The position numbers and the translations under genes are program-made. A stretch of 51,835 nucleotides of DNA, taken from assembly GCA_034429475.1 (NCBI GenBank), contig DAOUGD010000043.1, forward strand, positions 1 to 51,835, written 5' to 3'. The notes beneath the pieces were generated by a model. It saw only the letters and a program-made list of their open reading frames with translations, had not been told where the DNA came from and did no database searches. Shown one piece after another: positions 44,997 to 51,835 of this stretch. Source of the stretch: JAKQHY01 sp034429475. Lineage in GTDB: Bacteria > Chloroflexota > Anaerolineae > B4-G1 > SLSP01. Positions within the stretch are counted from its first letter, which is position 1; each line of letters begins with the position of its first letter.

Positions 44997-45225
44997 TCCT
45001 CAAAAAACAGAATTAGCTGTGGATGAAACCGATGAAATGTTGCCTGAATACCATTTCGATTATCAAAAGGCTCGCCCTAATCGTTACACAGCCGAGATAG
45101 AATCCGGTGGAATGTTGGTAGTATTGGATCCAGACATTGCTGAAGTTTTTAAAACTTCTGATGCAGTCAATCAAGTTTTGCGAGCGCTGATTGCTGTGAT
45201 GCCGCCAATACCTCAACATAGTTAA
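44974..45225 (+). CDS. Antitoxin-like protein paired with the broken BrnT gene
   Basis: An 83-residue protein. LPEYHFDYQKARPNRYTAEI, GGMLVVLDPDIAEVFKTSDA and VNQVLRALIAVMP follow the pattern of antitoxins widespread in cyanobacteria and Chloroflexota, which have the string NVVVLDPDVAEVF and a short helical end. The ATG at 44974 lies inside the last 23 bases of the toxin frame, with AAGGAGCGAAGAG upstream, so it was translationally coupled to the toxin. The usual BrnA partner is also a small DNA-binding protein, though this one is not a clear BrnA. It remains intact although the toxin is broken. Confidence 0.8.
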   Translation: MKKTSMTDPQKTELAVDETDEMLPEYHFDYQKARPNRYTAEIESGGMLVVLDPDIAEVFKTSDAVNQVLRALIAVMPPIPQHS

Positions 45226-45239
45226 CCGCAAAACAGCCT

Positions 45240-46241
45240 ATGGACTCAAATCCCCATTCCTCCATACCCACCCTAACCTCCCGCCTCTACGAAACCGAGC
45301 ACGATCTACAGCAAATGCTCGATCTGCTGATGGCGGCGCGAGCGCGCACCAGCGATTGGCGCTATGCCCACGTCGGCGAGTTGCTGTTTGGATTCTTTAT
45401 GGTGGCGTGCCATCTGAATCCCCAGGAACACATCCGCCTTTGGCACGACGCGCAAGGCGCGCTGGTCGGCTACGCGATTCTGGCCGAAGACCCGGCCCTT
45501 GACTGGCAGATCGCGCCGGAGTATGAAGGATGCGGCATCGAGGCCGAGGCGCTGGCGTGGGCTGAAGCGCGGATCCCAGGCCTTCGCCAACGCGACGCAG
45601 AACATTGGGGCGGCCCCCTCGTTTCCGGCGCGCGGCAGGATGCCATGCAGCGCATCGCCTTCCTGGAGCAGCACGGCTTCCGGTACAGCGGCGACTTTGC
45701 CGAGGTGAACATGCTGCGGACGTTGGACGAGCCGATTCCCGACCCCGTGCCGCCCTCCGGTTATCAAGTGCGCGCCTTCGCCGGTGAGACTGAGCTTGCC
45801 AATCGCGCCGGGGCGCAGCGCGACGTGTGGCTGCCGTGGACGGTCGGCGAGGTCAGCGACGAGAACTACGCCGCGTTTATGCGGCTGCCCGGCTATCTCC
45901 GCGACCTGGATGTGGTGGCCGTCGCGCCGGATGGCGTCATCGCCGCGTTTGTGAACGGCTGGGTTGATCCCGTCAACCGGATTGGCGACTTCGGCCCGGT
46001 CGGCGCGCGGCCCGCGTATCGCCGGCAAGGGTTGACCCGGGCCGTGCTGCTCGAAGGACTGCGCCGGATGCAGGCGCGCGGGATGGCGCGCGTGTGCGTC
46101 TCTACCGGCATTTCCAACACGGCGGCGCGTAACCTCTACGAATCCGTGGGGTTCAAGATTGTGAATCAGTATGGGGATTATGTGAAACCGGCAGATGAGC
46201 TTCCGAACAAGGGCGGGAGTCCGGAATCCTCAACTGGTTGA
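45240..46241 (+). CDS. GNAT N-acetyltransferase with two GNAT halves
   Basis: A 333-residue protein. The N-terminal half (about 20-165) is GNAT-like but diverged (YETEHDLQQMLDLLMAARAR, ALVGYAILAEDPALDW). The C-terminal half has the clear acetyl-CoA binding pattern FGPVGARPAYRRQGLTRAVL, then MARVCVSTGISNTAARNLYE and SVGFKI. Such tandem GNATs acetylate small amines or proteins; the target is unknown. ATG at 45240, 14 bases after the antitoxin stop, but with much higher GC, so the neighbours may have different histories. The gene is followed by a repeat palindrome. Confidence 0.88.
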   Translation: MDSNPHSSIPTLTSRLYETEHDLQQMLDLLMAARARTSDWRYAHVGELLFGFFMVACHLNPQEHIRLWHDAQGALVGYAILAEDPALDWQIAPEYEGCGIEAEALAWAEARIPGLRQRDAEHWGGPLVSGARQDAMQRIAFLEQHGFRYSGDFAEVNMLRTLDEPIPDPVPPSGYQVRAFAGETELANRAGAQRDVWLPWTVGEVSDENYAAFMRLPGYLRDLDVVAVAPDGVIAAFVNGWVDPVNRIGDFGPVGARPAYRRQGLTRAVLLEGLRRMQARGMARVCVSTGISNTAARNLYESVGFKIVNQYGDYVKPADELPNKGGSPESSTG

Positions 46242-46290
46242 GGGCTTTCATCAATAGCCTAAATTGCTATCTGATGCTAAACTTAATGGT

Positions 46291-46364
46291 ACACGGACGA
46301 ACACGGACGAACACGGACAAATTCTAAGGGAAAAATCCGTGTTCTTCTGTGTTTTTCCGTGTCC
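46291..46364. repeat. Iterated-word palindrome (ACACGGACGA word)
   Basis: The left arm has three copies of ACACGGACGA (46291-46320). The right arm has TCCGTGTT, TCTGTGTT and TCCGTGTCC, three complementary copies. The loop is AT-rich. It ends 45 bases before the XseA-like gene. Confidence 0.9.
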
Positions 46365-46409
46365 TATTCTAAAGATGGCAAGTCGGGTTAAATAAACGAA
46401 ATTGAGCTA

Positions 46410-47354
46410 ATGATTATGGAAAACATCACTTTGGACACTCACACCCCCGTTACCTTGATGCAACTGGTCATCGAGGCGTTTCGCCTGCCCCCGGCAAACG
46501 GCGGGCTGCGGCTGCAAGGGATTTATCAGGATCGCAACAAACGCTGTTATCAAGGTTATTATTACGACCGCTTGCAAGATGTGGAGACCAGCCAGATCGT
46601 CACCATCCGCGTGCCGGAACGCATCAAGCAAACGTTGGTATCCGGCCAGCAGTACATTTTCAAAGGATCGCTGCAAACGGGGTTTCGGCCTGACGGCGTC
46701 GTTGAGCCGGTGTTTCTGGTGACGGAGGTGGCCGCCAGTGTTGGGGCGCCGGCGGGCACGCTCGACGTGAATTGCCTGTTTGCCCGCAAACTGGAGTCCC
46801 CCGCCAGGGACGTGGACGAGTTGCTCCTCAACAAGCTGTGCCAGAAGCAGCCGCCGCGCCTGGCGATCATCTACGGCGTGACCAGCATTGTCAGCCAGGA
46901 CGTACTGACGGCGCTGGGAGAGGCTTACCCCCGGTACGAGCTTACCGAAAAGCGCATCAACACCCTGAGCGAAGAGGACATCCGCACCACGCTGCGCGCG
47001 CTGGATGCGGAGGGCTACGACGCCATCGCGTTGGTGCGCGGCGGCGGGCCGGGGCAGGAAGTCTTCGACCATCCCCGTTTGGCGGAGGTGGCGCTGGAAC
47101 TGCGCACGCCCCTCATCACCGCGATAGGACACGCCGAAGAAATCACGCTCATCGAGCGCCTGGCTGACAAGTACCTGACGACGCCGACCGCCTTTGGCAC
47201 GTACCTGGCGCGGCTTGTGGAAGAGGCCGACAGCCTTGCCCCGTCAGCCGCCGTCGCCGAGAACAAACCGGCTGACGAGCAGCAACTTATCGTCATGCGC
47301 GTTTTGCTAGTGATCATGGTCGCCGTGATTTTTATCCTGCTGCTAACCCGTTAG
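46410..47354 (+). CDS. XseA-like (exonuclease VII large subunit) protein with C-terminal membrane anchor
   Basis: A 314-residue protein. The first 125 residues resemble an OB-like nucleic-acid domain (LRLQGIYQDRNKRCYQG, YIFKGSLQTGFRPDG). Residues 145-285 match the exonuclease VII large-subunit catalytic core: PPRLAIIYGVTSIVSQDVL, YDAIALVRGGGPGQEVFDHP (about 203-222), TPLITAIGHAEEITLIERLA (about 232-251) and TTPTAFGTYLARLVEE. The long coiled-coil of true XseA is absent, and no xseB gene is near. A membrane helix (LLVIMVAVIFILLLT) ends the protein. ATG at 46410 or 46416. A single-strand nuclease tethered to the membrane is possible. Its C-terminal tail is repeated at 48187-48290. Confidence 0.78.
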   Translation: MIMENITLDTHTPVTLMQLVIEAFRLPPANGGLRLQGIYQDRNKRCYQGYYYDRLQDVETSQIVTIRVPERIKQTLVSGQQYIFKGSLQTGFRPDGVVEPVFLVTEVAASVGAPAGTLDVNCLFARKLESPARDVDELLLNKLCQKQPPRLAIIYGVTSIVSQDVLTALGEAYPRYELTEKRINTLSEEDIRTTLRALDAEGYDAIALVRGGGPGQEVFDHPRLAEVALELRTPLITAIGHAEEITLIERLADKYLTTPTAFGTYLARLVEEADSLAPSAAVAENKPADEQQLIVMRVLLVIMVAVIFILLLTR

Positions 47355-47383
47355 CCTGTTGCAATGAATACGAGGAGCCGTCT

Positions 47384-48139
47384 ATGTCACACCGTCCCAT
47401 CGCCCTGATAACGGGCGCCAGCCGCACGGTTGGCATCGGCGCCGCCATTGCCTTGACTCTGGCGCAATCGGGCTGGGACGTCGCGACGACCTTTTGGCGT
47501 CCCTATGACGGCTCAATGCCTTGGGGCAGCAACCCGGAAGAAGTGGCGGCGCTGCGCGCTGATCTGGAGCATTTTGGGGCGCGCACCACAGCCGTCGAGG
47601 CGGATTTGTCGTTGGTTGAGTCGGCAGCGCGTATCTTCGATGTTGTCGAGCGCGATCTGGGCGCAGTGACCGCCCTGGTGATGTCCCATTGCTACTCGGT
47701 GGACAGCGACATCCTGACCACTTCCGTCGAGAGCTTTGACTTGCACTTTGCGGTCAACGCGCGGGCGACCTGGCTGTTGGTGCGGGAGTTTGGCCGGCGT
47801 TTTCGCGGCGCACCGGGGACCGGCCGCATTATCTCTATCACCAGCGACCATACGGCCGGCAACCTTCCGTATGGCGCCAGCAAAGGCGCGATGGATCGCA
47901 TCGTGCTCGCGGCGGCGCGGGAATTTAGGGCGCTTGGCATCACGGCGAACGTCATCAACCCCGGCGCAACCGATACCGGCTGGATGTCGGAGGACCTGAT
48001 GGCTCAGGTGAGGCGCATAACCCTGCTAGGACGTGTCGGGATGCCCCAGGATTGTGCCAATCTCGTCAAATTTCTGTGCTCCCCAGAGGGCGGGTGGATC
48101 AACGCACAATTGCTGTACAGTAATGGTGGTCTCCAGTGA
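47384..48139 (+). CDS. Short-chain dehydrogenase/reductase (SDR)
   Basis: A 251-residue SDR. IALITGASRTVGIGAAIALT is the glycine-rich cofactor loop (T-G-x3-G-x-G). VTALVMSHCYSV stands in the NNAG position and is changed. IISITSDHTAGNLPYGASKG holds the catalytic Ser (ITSD), Tyr and Lys (Y-x3-K). VINPGATDTGWM is the usual PG motif. SDRs reduce keto groups with NAD(P)H; the substrate is unknown. ATG at 47384 after GAGGAG. The gene lies between the XseA-like gene and a copy of that gene's 3' end. Confidence 0.88.
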   Translation: MSHRPIALITGASRTVGIGAAIALTLAQSGWDVATTFWRPYDGSMPWGSNPEEVAALRADLEHFGARTTAVEADLSLVESAARIFDVVERDLGAVTALVMSHCYSVDSDILTTSVESFDLHFAVNARATWLLVREFGRRFRGAPGTGRIISITSDHTAGNLPYGASKGAMDRIVLAAAREFRALGITANVINPGATDTGWMSEDLMAQVRRITLLGRVGMPQDCANLVKFLCSPEGGWINAQLLYSNGGLQ

Positions 48140-48290
48140 TTTAGCGCAAGCTAACGGGTGCATTTCAAATGGGTTGAGAATCCAAGCCGTCGCCGCAATC
48201 AAACCGGTGGATGAGAAGCAACTTATCATTATGCGCGTTTTGCTGGCGATTATGTTCGTCTTGATCTTTATTCTGCTTATGACGCGGTAG
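48123..48290 (+). pseudogene. Remnant or duplicate of the XseA-like C-terminus
   Basis: The frame from ATG 48123 to TAG 48290 encodes 55 residues. The last part, KPVDEKQLIIMRVLLAIM and onward to FILLMTR, matches the end of the XseA-like protein (KPADEQQLIVMRVLLVIM) at 21 of 31 positions. It is probably the 3' relic of a second XseA-like gene whose body was lost, or a partial duplication around the SDR gene. A functional one-helix membrane peptide overlapping the SDR stop is possible but less likely. Confidence 0.5.
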
Positions 48291-48367
48291 CAAGGTATTA
48301 GTGTTGAGTCGTAGAAGCATCGTCAAGATCAAGGCTTGGTAGCTTTCAAGGGAAAGAGAAACTCTTT

Positions 48368-48721
48368 ATGGATACAGTCAAGGTAATAAAGATTATGGAT
48401 GAAGCACTTCCTGATGAGATGATTCTTCAGGATGTTTACAACCTGCTTGCTCGAGACGCAGAGGATGGTCAAAAAAGAATTGAGTTGGATGAACAATGGG
48501 TATCTATTCCAATCAATATCCCTGTAGATATTGTTACCAAAGCATTCTTTAAAGAATATTATGATGTGGGGTGGGGTATTTCTTATCGGGTATTGGTGGC
48601 TATTGGTAAATTTAAGAAAGATCAATATGGGCTTCACACCGCAGAATATTGTTTCGCTACTCTTTATTACAATGAGCGGGGTGATATGATCACGGAAGAT
48701 TTTCACACCGAATTTCGTTGA
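48368..48721 (+). CDS. Hypothetical protein, AT-rich
   Basis: A 117-residue protein without a recognised family. It is soluble-looking, with a helical start (KIMDEALPDEMILQDVYNLL) and beta strands after WVSIPINIPVDIVTKAFFKE. Its base composition is far more AT-rich than its neighbours, so it is likely acquired. The ATG at 48368 has only a weak AGAGAAA upstream. The open frame, a plausible start and the strand order support a real gene. Genes of this size and composition between repeats are often immunity or accessory proteins, but nothing here proves it. Confidence 0.6.
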   Translation: MDTVKVIKIMDEALPDEMILQDVYNLLARDAEDGQKRIELDEQWVSIPINIPVDIVTKAFFKEYYDVGWGISYRVLVAIGKFKKDQYGLHTAEYCFATLYYNERGDMITEDFHTEFR

Positions 48722-48796
48722 ACCTTAGGGATAAACTTACGTTACACTCCCAAATAACCGATTTCCAATTACGAATTTCCCCCACAGGAGGACACC

Positions 48797-49576
48797 ATGA
48801 AAAAAGTAGCCTTCATCACCGGTGCCGGACGCGGCATTGGCCTCGGCATCGCGCAGGCACTGGCGGGCGATCCGCTCGCGCCGTGCGACATTGCTATTCT
48901 GGACGTTCACCCAGATGACGCGGTAAGCGCCGCGCTGGATTCGCTGCGCGCGCTGGGCGCGGACGTGCTCTACTGCCGCGCCGACGTGACCGACCGCGAC
49001 GCCCGCCAGCGCGCCCTGGATGCGATCCAATCGCATTTCGGGCGGCTCAACGTGCTGGTGAACAACGCCGGCGTCGCCCCGCGCGTGCGCGCCGACATCC
49101 TCGAAGCCACCGAGGAAAGCTATGACTGGGTGATGGGCATCAACCTCAAAGGCCCGTACTTTCTCACCCAGGCCGTCGCCAACTGGATGATCGCGCAGCA
49201 GCGCGCAACGCCCGACTTCGCCGGCTGCATTGTCAACATCTCGTCCATCTCCGCCACCGTCGCCTCGCCGAGCCGGGGGGAGTACTGCCTCTCGAAGGCC
49301 GGCGTCAGCATGGCGACGCAGCTCTGGGCCGCGCGTCTGGGCGAGTTCGCCATCCCCGTCTACGAAATCCGCCCTGGCATCATCCAAACCGATATGACCG
49401 CGACCGTACAGGAAAAATACGACAAGCTCATCGCCGAAGGGCTGACCGTCCAAAAGCGCTGGGGCTACCCGGAGGACATCGGCAAGGCCGTAGCGGCCCT
49501 TGTGCGCGGCGACTTCCCCTACTCCACCGGGCAGGTCATTATGGTGGACGGCGGGCTGACGGTGCAACGATTGTAG
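48797..49576 (+). CDS. Short-chain dehydrogenase/reductase, FabG-like
   Basis: A 259-residue classical SDR. VAFITGAGRGIGLGIAQALA is the TGxxxGIG cofactor loop, LNVLVNNAGVAPR the NNAG motif, INLKGPYFLTQ the helix 4 Asn region and NISSISATVASPSRGEYCLS then KAGV the Ser/Tyr/Lys triad. IRPGIIQTDMT and FPYSTGQVIMVDGGLTVQRL finish the fold. Length and motifs are those of 3-oxoacyl-ACP reductases and sugar dehydrogenases; the exact substrate is unclear. ATG at 48797 after AGGAGG. GC-rich, like the alcohol dehydrogenase downstream. Confidence 0.93.
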   Translation: MKKVAFITGAGRGIGLGIAQALAGDPLAPCDIAILDVHPDDAVSAALDSLRALGADVLYCRADVTDRDARQRALDAIQSHFGRLNVLVNNAGVAPRVRADILEATEESYDWVMGINLKGPYFLTQAVANWMIAQQRATPDFAGCIVNISSISATVASPSRGEYCLSKAGVSMATQLWAARLGEFAIPVYEIRPGIIQTDMTATVQEKYDKLIAEGLTVQKRWGYPEDIGKAVAALVRGDFPYSTGQVIMVDGGLTVQRL

Positions 49577-49593
49577 AGAGGAAGAACCACGCG

Positions 49594-50091
49594 ATGATTT
49601 CAGAAGAAATTGTGACAGAAACCTGGCAAAGGATGGCGACTACCTCATCCTACGACGCGCCGGCCATTATCCAGCAGATGCAGGAAGAGCAGCCGGTGGC
49701 TTTCGGCTTCCTCGTTAACCTGGATGATATGCCGTTCAACCTGAATGAACGTGAAATTGTCCTTTACGTTGGCGTCGCTGTCTGGCAGATGATGCGCCAG
49801 AGTGAACGGAAATTGCGTAAGGCCACCGGTAATAAATTCAGAAAGGCGGAAGACGCCAATGTTGAATGGTTGGAAAAGATGTCAGTCGCCAGCGAGGTTG
49901 ACTTCTATGCCGCAACCCAGCTAATGTTGGTAGATTACCCGGAACCCGAAGTGTTGGGTTATATCATCGAAGCCATTATGGAAGAGAGCGAAGACCCGGA
50001 CGACATTCCTATTCGTGATGAATATACCGGTCTGGCGTTTTTGCACCTGAAAATCCTGCTGGACGCCTTCATTGCCAGCCTGGCGCCTTGA
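49594..50091 (+). CDS. Hypothetical soluble protein
   Basis: A 165-residue protein with no family I recognise. It is mainly helical and acidic at the end (IIEAIMEESEDPDDIPIRDE). LVNLDDMPFNLNEREIVLYV and VAVWQMMRQSERKLRKATGN are the most regular stretches. The ATG at 49594 lies 18 bases after the SDR stop with AGAGGAAG upstream, so the two may be co-transcribed. A protein-protein adaptor role fits the helical content, but this is a guess. Confidence 0.7.
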   Translation: MISEEIVTETWQRMATTSSYDAPAIIQQMQEEQPVAFGFLVNLDDMPFNLNEREIVLYVGVAVWQMMRQSERKLRKATGNKFRKAEDANVEWLEKMSVASEVDFYAATQLMLVDYPEPEVLGYIIEAIMEESEDPDDIPIRDEYTGLAFLHLKILLDAFIASLAP

Positions 50092-50104
50092 ATAAAGAAT
50101 CTCT

Positions 50105-50157
50105 CTCAACGGAATTTAACGGACGTTTTTTCCGTTGAACCCGTTCAATCCGTTGAG
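50105..50157. repeat. Iterated-word palindrome (AATCCGTTGA word)
   Basis: The left arm CTCAACGGAATTTAACGGAC and the right arm CCGTTGAACCCGTTCAATCC ending GTTGAG are complementary words separated by a T-run. The right arm matches the right arm of the element at 38331. It ends 23 bases before the dehydrogenase start. Confidence 0.85.
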
Positions 50158-50180
50158 ACCATTTTCTAGGGAGAAACTTG

Positions 50181-51221
50181 ATGAAAGCTGTGCTTTATGA
50201 AGCCTTTGCCACTCCGCCCACCCTCCAAACCCTCCCCGATCCCACGCCCGCGCTGGATGGCGTCGTCGTCCGCGTGGAGGCGAACGGTATCTGCCGCAGC
50301 GATTGGCACGGCTGGATGGGTCACGACTCTGACGTCCGCCTGCCGCACGTCCCCGGCCACGAGCTGGCCGGCGTGGTGGAGGCTATCGGCCCGGAAGTTC
50401 ACCGCTGGCGGGTTGGCGACCGCGTGACCGTGCCCTTCGCGGTGGGCTGTGGGCGCTGCCCGCAGTGCCTCTCCGGCCACCCGCACATCTGCGATGACTA
50501 CTTCCAGCCGGGCTTCACGGCGTGGGGATCGTTCGCGCAGTATGTCGCGCTGCCGCACGCGGACGTGAACCTGGTGCGCCTGCCGGACGCGCTCGACTTT
50601 GTGGCCGCCGCAAGCCTGGGCTGCCGCTTCATCACCTCGTTCCGCGCCGTCGTCGCGCAGGGGCACACGGCCCCCGGCGAGTGGGTCGCCGTCCACGGGT
50701 GCGGCGGCGTGGGGCTTTCGGCGGTGATGATCGCGCACGCACTCGGCGCGCGCGTCGTCGGCGTGGACATCAAGGATGAGACGCTGGCCTTCGCCCGCGA
50801 GATCGGCGCGGACGCCGTGCTCAACGCGCGCACGGAGCCGCACCTGATCGAGCGCCTCCACGACCTAACCGGCGGCGGGGCGCACGTCTCGCTGGACGCC
50901 CTGGGCAGCGCGACGACGTGCCGCAACTCCGTGCTGAGCCTGCGCAAACGCGGGCGGCACGTTCAGGTGGGGCTGATGGTGGCGGACTACAAAGACGCCC
51001 TCATCCCCATGAACCTCGTCATCGCCAAAGAACTCGAAATTCTCGGCAGCCACGGGATGCCGGCCCACGCCTATCCGCTGCTGCTGGAGATGATCATGGC
51101 GGGCCGCCTCGACCCCAAACGCCTCATCCGCAAAACCGTCACGCTCGAAGAATCCATCGCCGAATTGATGTCCATGGGCGACTTCGCGCAAATCGGCGTG
51201 TCGGTGATTGATCGGTTCTAA
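50181..51221 (+). CDS. Zinc-dependent alcohol dehydrogenase family protein
   Basis: A 346-residue medium-chain dehydrogenase. ANGICRSDWHGWMGHD holds the catalytic-zinc Cys, and LPHVPGHELAGVVEAIG the GHE motif. CGRCPQCLSGHPHICDDYFQ gives the four structural-zinc Cys. WVAVHGCGGVGLSAVMIAHA is the Rossmann G-x-G-x-x-G loop and ARVVGVDIKDETLAFAREIG the NAD-binding acidic strand. The family oxidises alcohols or polyols. I choose the ATG at 50181 rather than the TTG just before it; AGGGAGAAAC lies upstream. Substrate not determinable. Confidence 0.94.
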   Translation: MKAVLYEAFATPPTLQTLPDPTPALDGVVVRVEANGICRSDWHGWMGHDSDVRLPHVPGHELAGVVEAIGPEVHRWRVGDRVTVPFAVGCGRCPQCLSGHPHICDDYFQPGFTAWGSFAQYVALPHADVNLVRLPDALDFVAAASLGCRFITSFRAVVAQGHTAPGEWVAVHGCGGVGLSAVMIAHALGARVVGVDIKDETLAFAREIGADAVLNARTEPHLIERLHDLTGGGAHVSLDALGSATTCRNSVLSLRKRGRHVQVGLMVADYKDALIPMNLVIAKELEILGSHGMPAHAYPLLLEMIMAGRLDPKRLIRKTVTLEESIAELMSMGDFAQIGVSVIDRF

Positions 51222-51231
51222 TATCTCCCCC

Positions 51232-51296
51232 CACGTGAAGTTGCAACGTGATGGCTTGACTGTAAAGCCATCACGTTTCACGTTTCACGCTTCACG
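51232..51296. repeat. Iterated-word palindrome (CACGTTT word)
   Basis: Perfect 11-bp arms CGTGATGGCTT (51247-51257) and AAGCCATCACG (51265-51275) form the core. Outside it, CGTGAAG on the left pairs with the repeated TTTCACG/CTTCACG words on the right. It lies 49 bases before the RidA-family start and directly after the dehydrogenase stop, so it may also act as a terminator. Confidence 0.85.
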
Positions 51297-51345
51297 CAGT
51301 ACAATAAGCACTCAGTATCCACAACTCAACTAAAGGAGGTTCCTC

Positions 51346-51729
51346 ATGCGTAAATCTATTGTCAGCCCCAAAGGCGCGCCCCCTATCGGGCCGTATTCCC
51401 CCGCTATCGTGGCCGATGGCCCGCTAGTGTTCATCTCCGGGCAGGGCGCCACCGATCCGGCGACCGGGAAGTTGCGCCCTGGCGGCATCCGCGAACAGAC
51501 GGAGCAGGTTCTTGAGAACATCAGCGTGCTGTTGGAAGCTGCGGGCACGTCATGGGAACACGTCGTCAGAGTCGGTGTGTTTCTGGCGAACATGGCCGAC
51601 TTTGCCGAGATGAACGCGGTGTACCAGCAATACGTCGTCGCGCCCTACCCGGCGCGCACCACCGTCCAGGCCGTGTTGCCCGGCGCGGGGATGCTCGTCG
51701 AAATAGACTGTATCGCGCGTGTACCGTAG
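51346..51729 (+). CDS. RidA family (YjgF/UK114) protein
   Basis: A 127-residue protein of family length. APPIGPYSPAIVADGPLVFI is the N-terminal signature, SGQGATDPATGKL matches the family centre and PYPARTTVQAVLPGAGMLVE is the C-terminal signature. The Arg of PARTTV is the conserved anion-binding residue used for 2-aminoacrylate/imine deamination. ATG at 51346 after AAGGAGG. The usual N-S-x-P-x-x-G-P-Y reads K-G-A-P-P-I-G-P-Y, a mild variation. Trimeric and cytoplasmic in relatives. Confidence 0.95.
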   Translation: MRKSIVSPKGAPPIGPYSPAIVADGPLVFISGQGATDPATGKLRPGGIREQTEQVLENISVLLEAAGTSWEHVVRVGVFLANMADFAEMNAVYQQYVVAPYPARTTVQAVLPGAGMLVEIDCIARVP

Positions 51730-51775
51730 CCAAAATCTTCTGACGCCTGACCGCTCACCGGCGGTTGGATGAAAA

Positions 51776-51835
51776 TTCACGGCCTGAAGGCCGGAGGTGA
51801 AAGATGTGTTTTCGCGGGCGGTACCCCGCCCGCGA
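51776..51835. repeat. Two hairpins at the right edge
   Basis: Stem 1 has GGCCT/AGGCC (51781-51785 with 51788-51792) closed by TTCAC/GTGAA. Stem 2 is TCGCGGGCGG (51812-51821) facing CCGCCCGCGA (51826-51835) around TACC. They follow the RidA-family stop and resemble the hairpin run at 37772. The window ends inside or at the end of this element. Confidence 0.82.

Noticed and set aside
29328..50157. Repeated words in gaps as a CRISPR array
   Set aside because: The words are 7-11 bp, contiguous and arranged as inverted arms, with no equal spacers and no cas genes.

Overview
The window looks like a chromosomal segment of a Chloroflexota bacterium, probably from the Anaerolineae/Caldilineae side. 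This is inferred from style rather than from a marker gene. The signs are secreted proteins with Thr-Pro linkers, golvesin-C-like and DUF11-like modules, C-termini ending in a YLPL-type motif, lipoproteins that begin CSTPTPQV followed by Val-Glu-Lys repeats, and many hairpin repeats between genes. No rRNA, tRNA, CRISPR array, transposase or integrase was seen.

Region 1 (1-16.2 kb) is a tightly packed plus-strand operon for an extracellular polysaccharide or glycoconjugate. It encodes three GT4 glycosyltransferases, a polysaccharide deacetylase, an alkaline-phosphatase-superfamily enzyme, a nucleotidyltransferase, two FemAB/GNAT-like aminoacyl or acyl transferases, an ATP-grasp ligase, a DegT-type aminotransferase and a PaaK/CapK-like adenylate-forming enzyme. 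A secreted beta-helix protein lies inside it. Most junctions overlap or nearly touch, so translation is probably coupled. No polymerase or flippase is visible, so the locus extends to the left.

Region 2 (16.3-28.5 kb) holds two neighbouring secreted paralogues. Both start with a domain resembling N-formylglutamate amidohydrolases, followed by a golvesin-C-like domain. The second grows into a 3344-residue surface protein with a transglutaminase-like domain, PKD domains, an 84-bp-period calcium-binding array and nine in-register 288-bp Ig/cadherin-like repeats. A clear terminator closes the region.

Region 3 (28.6-35.5 kb) has an ECF sigma factor and, downstream, a protein that joins an anti-sigma zinc finger to alpha-2-macroglobulin domains and a multi-pass membrane bundle. 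This is the most unusual protein here and suggests a surface-protein sensor controlling transcription. A cobalamin-binding radical-SAM-like protein follows on the minus strand, then a DUF4349 lipoprotein that shares a leader segment with the macroglobulin protein.

Region 4 (35.6-51.8 kb) is GC-rich housekeeping and accessory DNA: a sugar isomerase-like TIM barrel, an M55 D-aminopeptidase, two DUF488 proteins, a possible dual-OB protein, a RecQ helicase with a TPR-like N-terminus, a lipoprotein, a broken BrnT toxin with an intact antitoxin, a GNAT protein, an XseA-like membrane-anchored protein, two SDR enzymes, an alcohol dehydrogenase and a RidA protein. A few genes are more AT-rich than their neighbours and may be acquired.

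From 29 kb onward nearly every larger intergenic gap carries a palindrome built from a short word repeated several times in one arm and complemented in the other. The words differ between loci but the architecture is shared. Two related GTAGGG-led palindromes lie in frame inside genes. This repeat system is the main structural discovery candidate.
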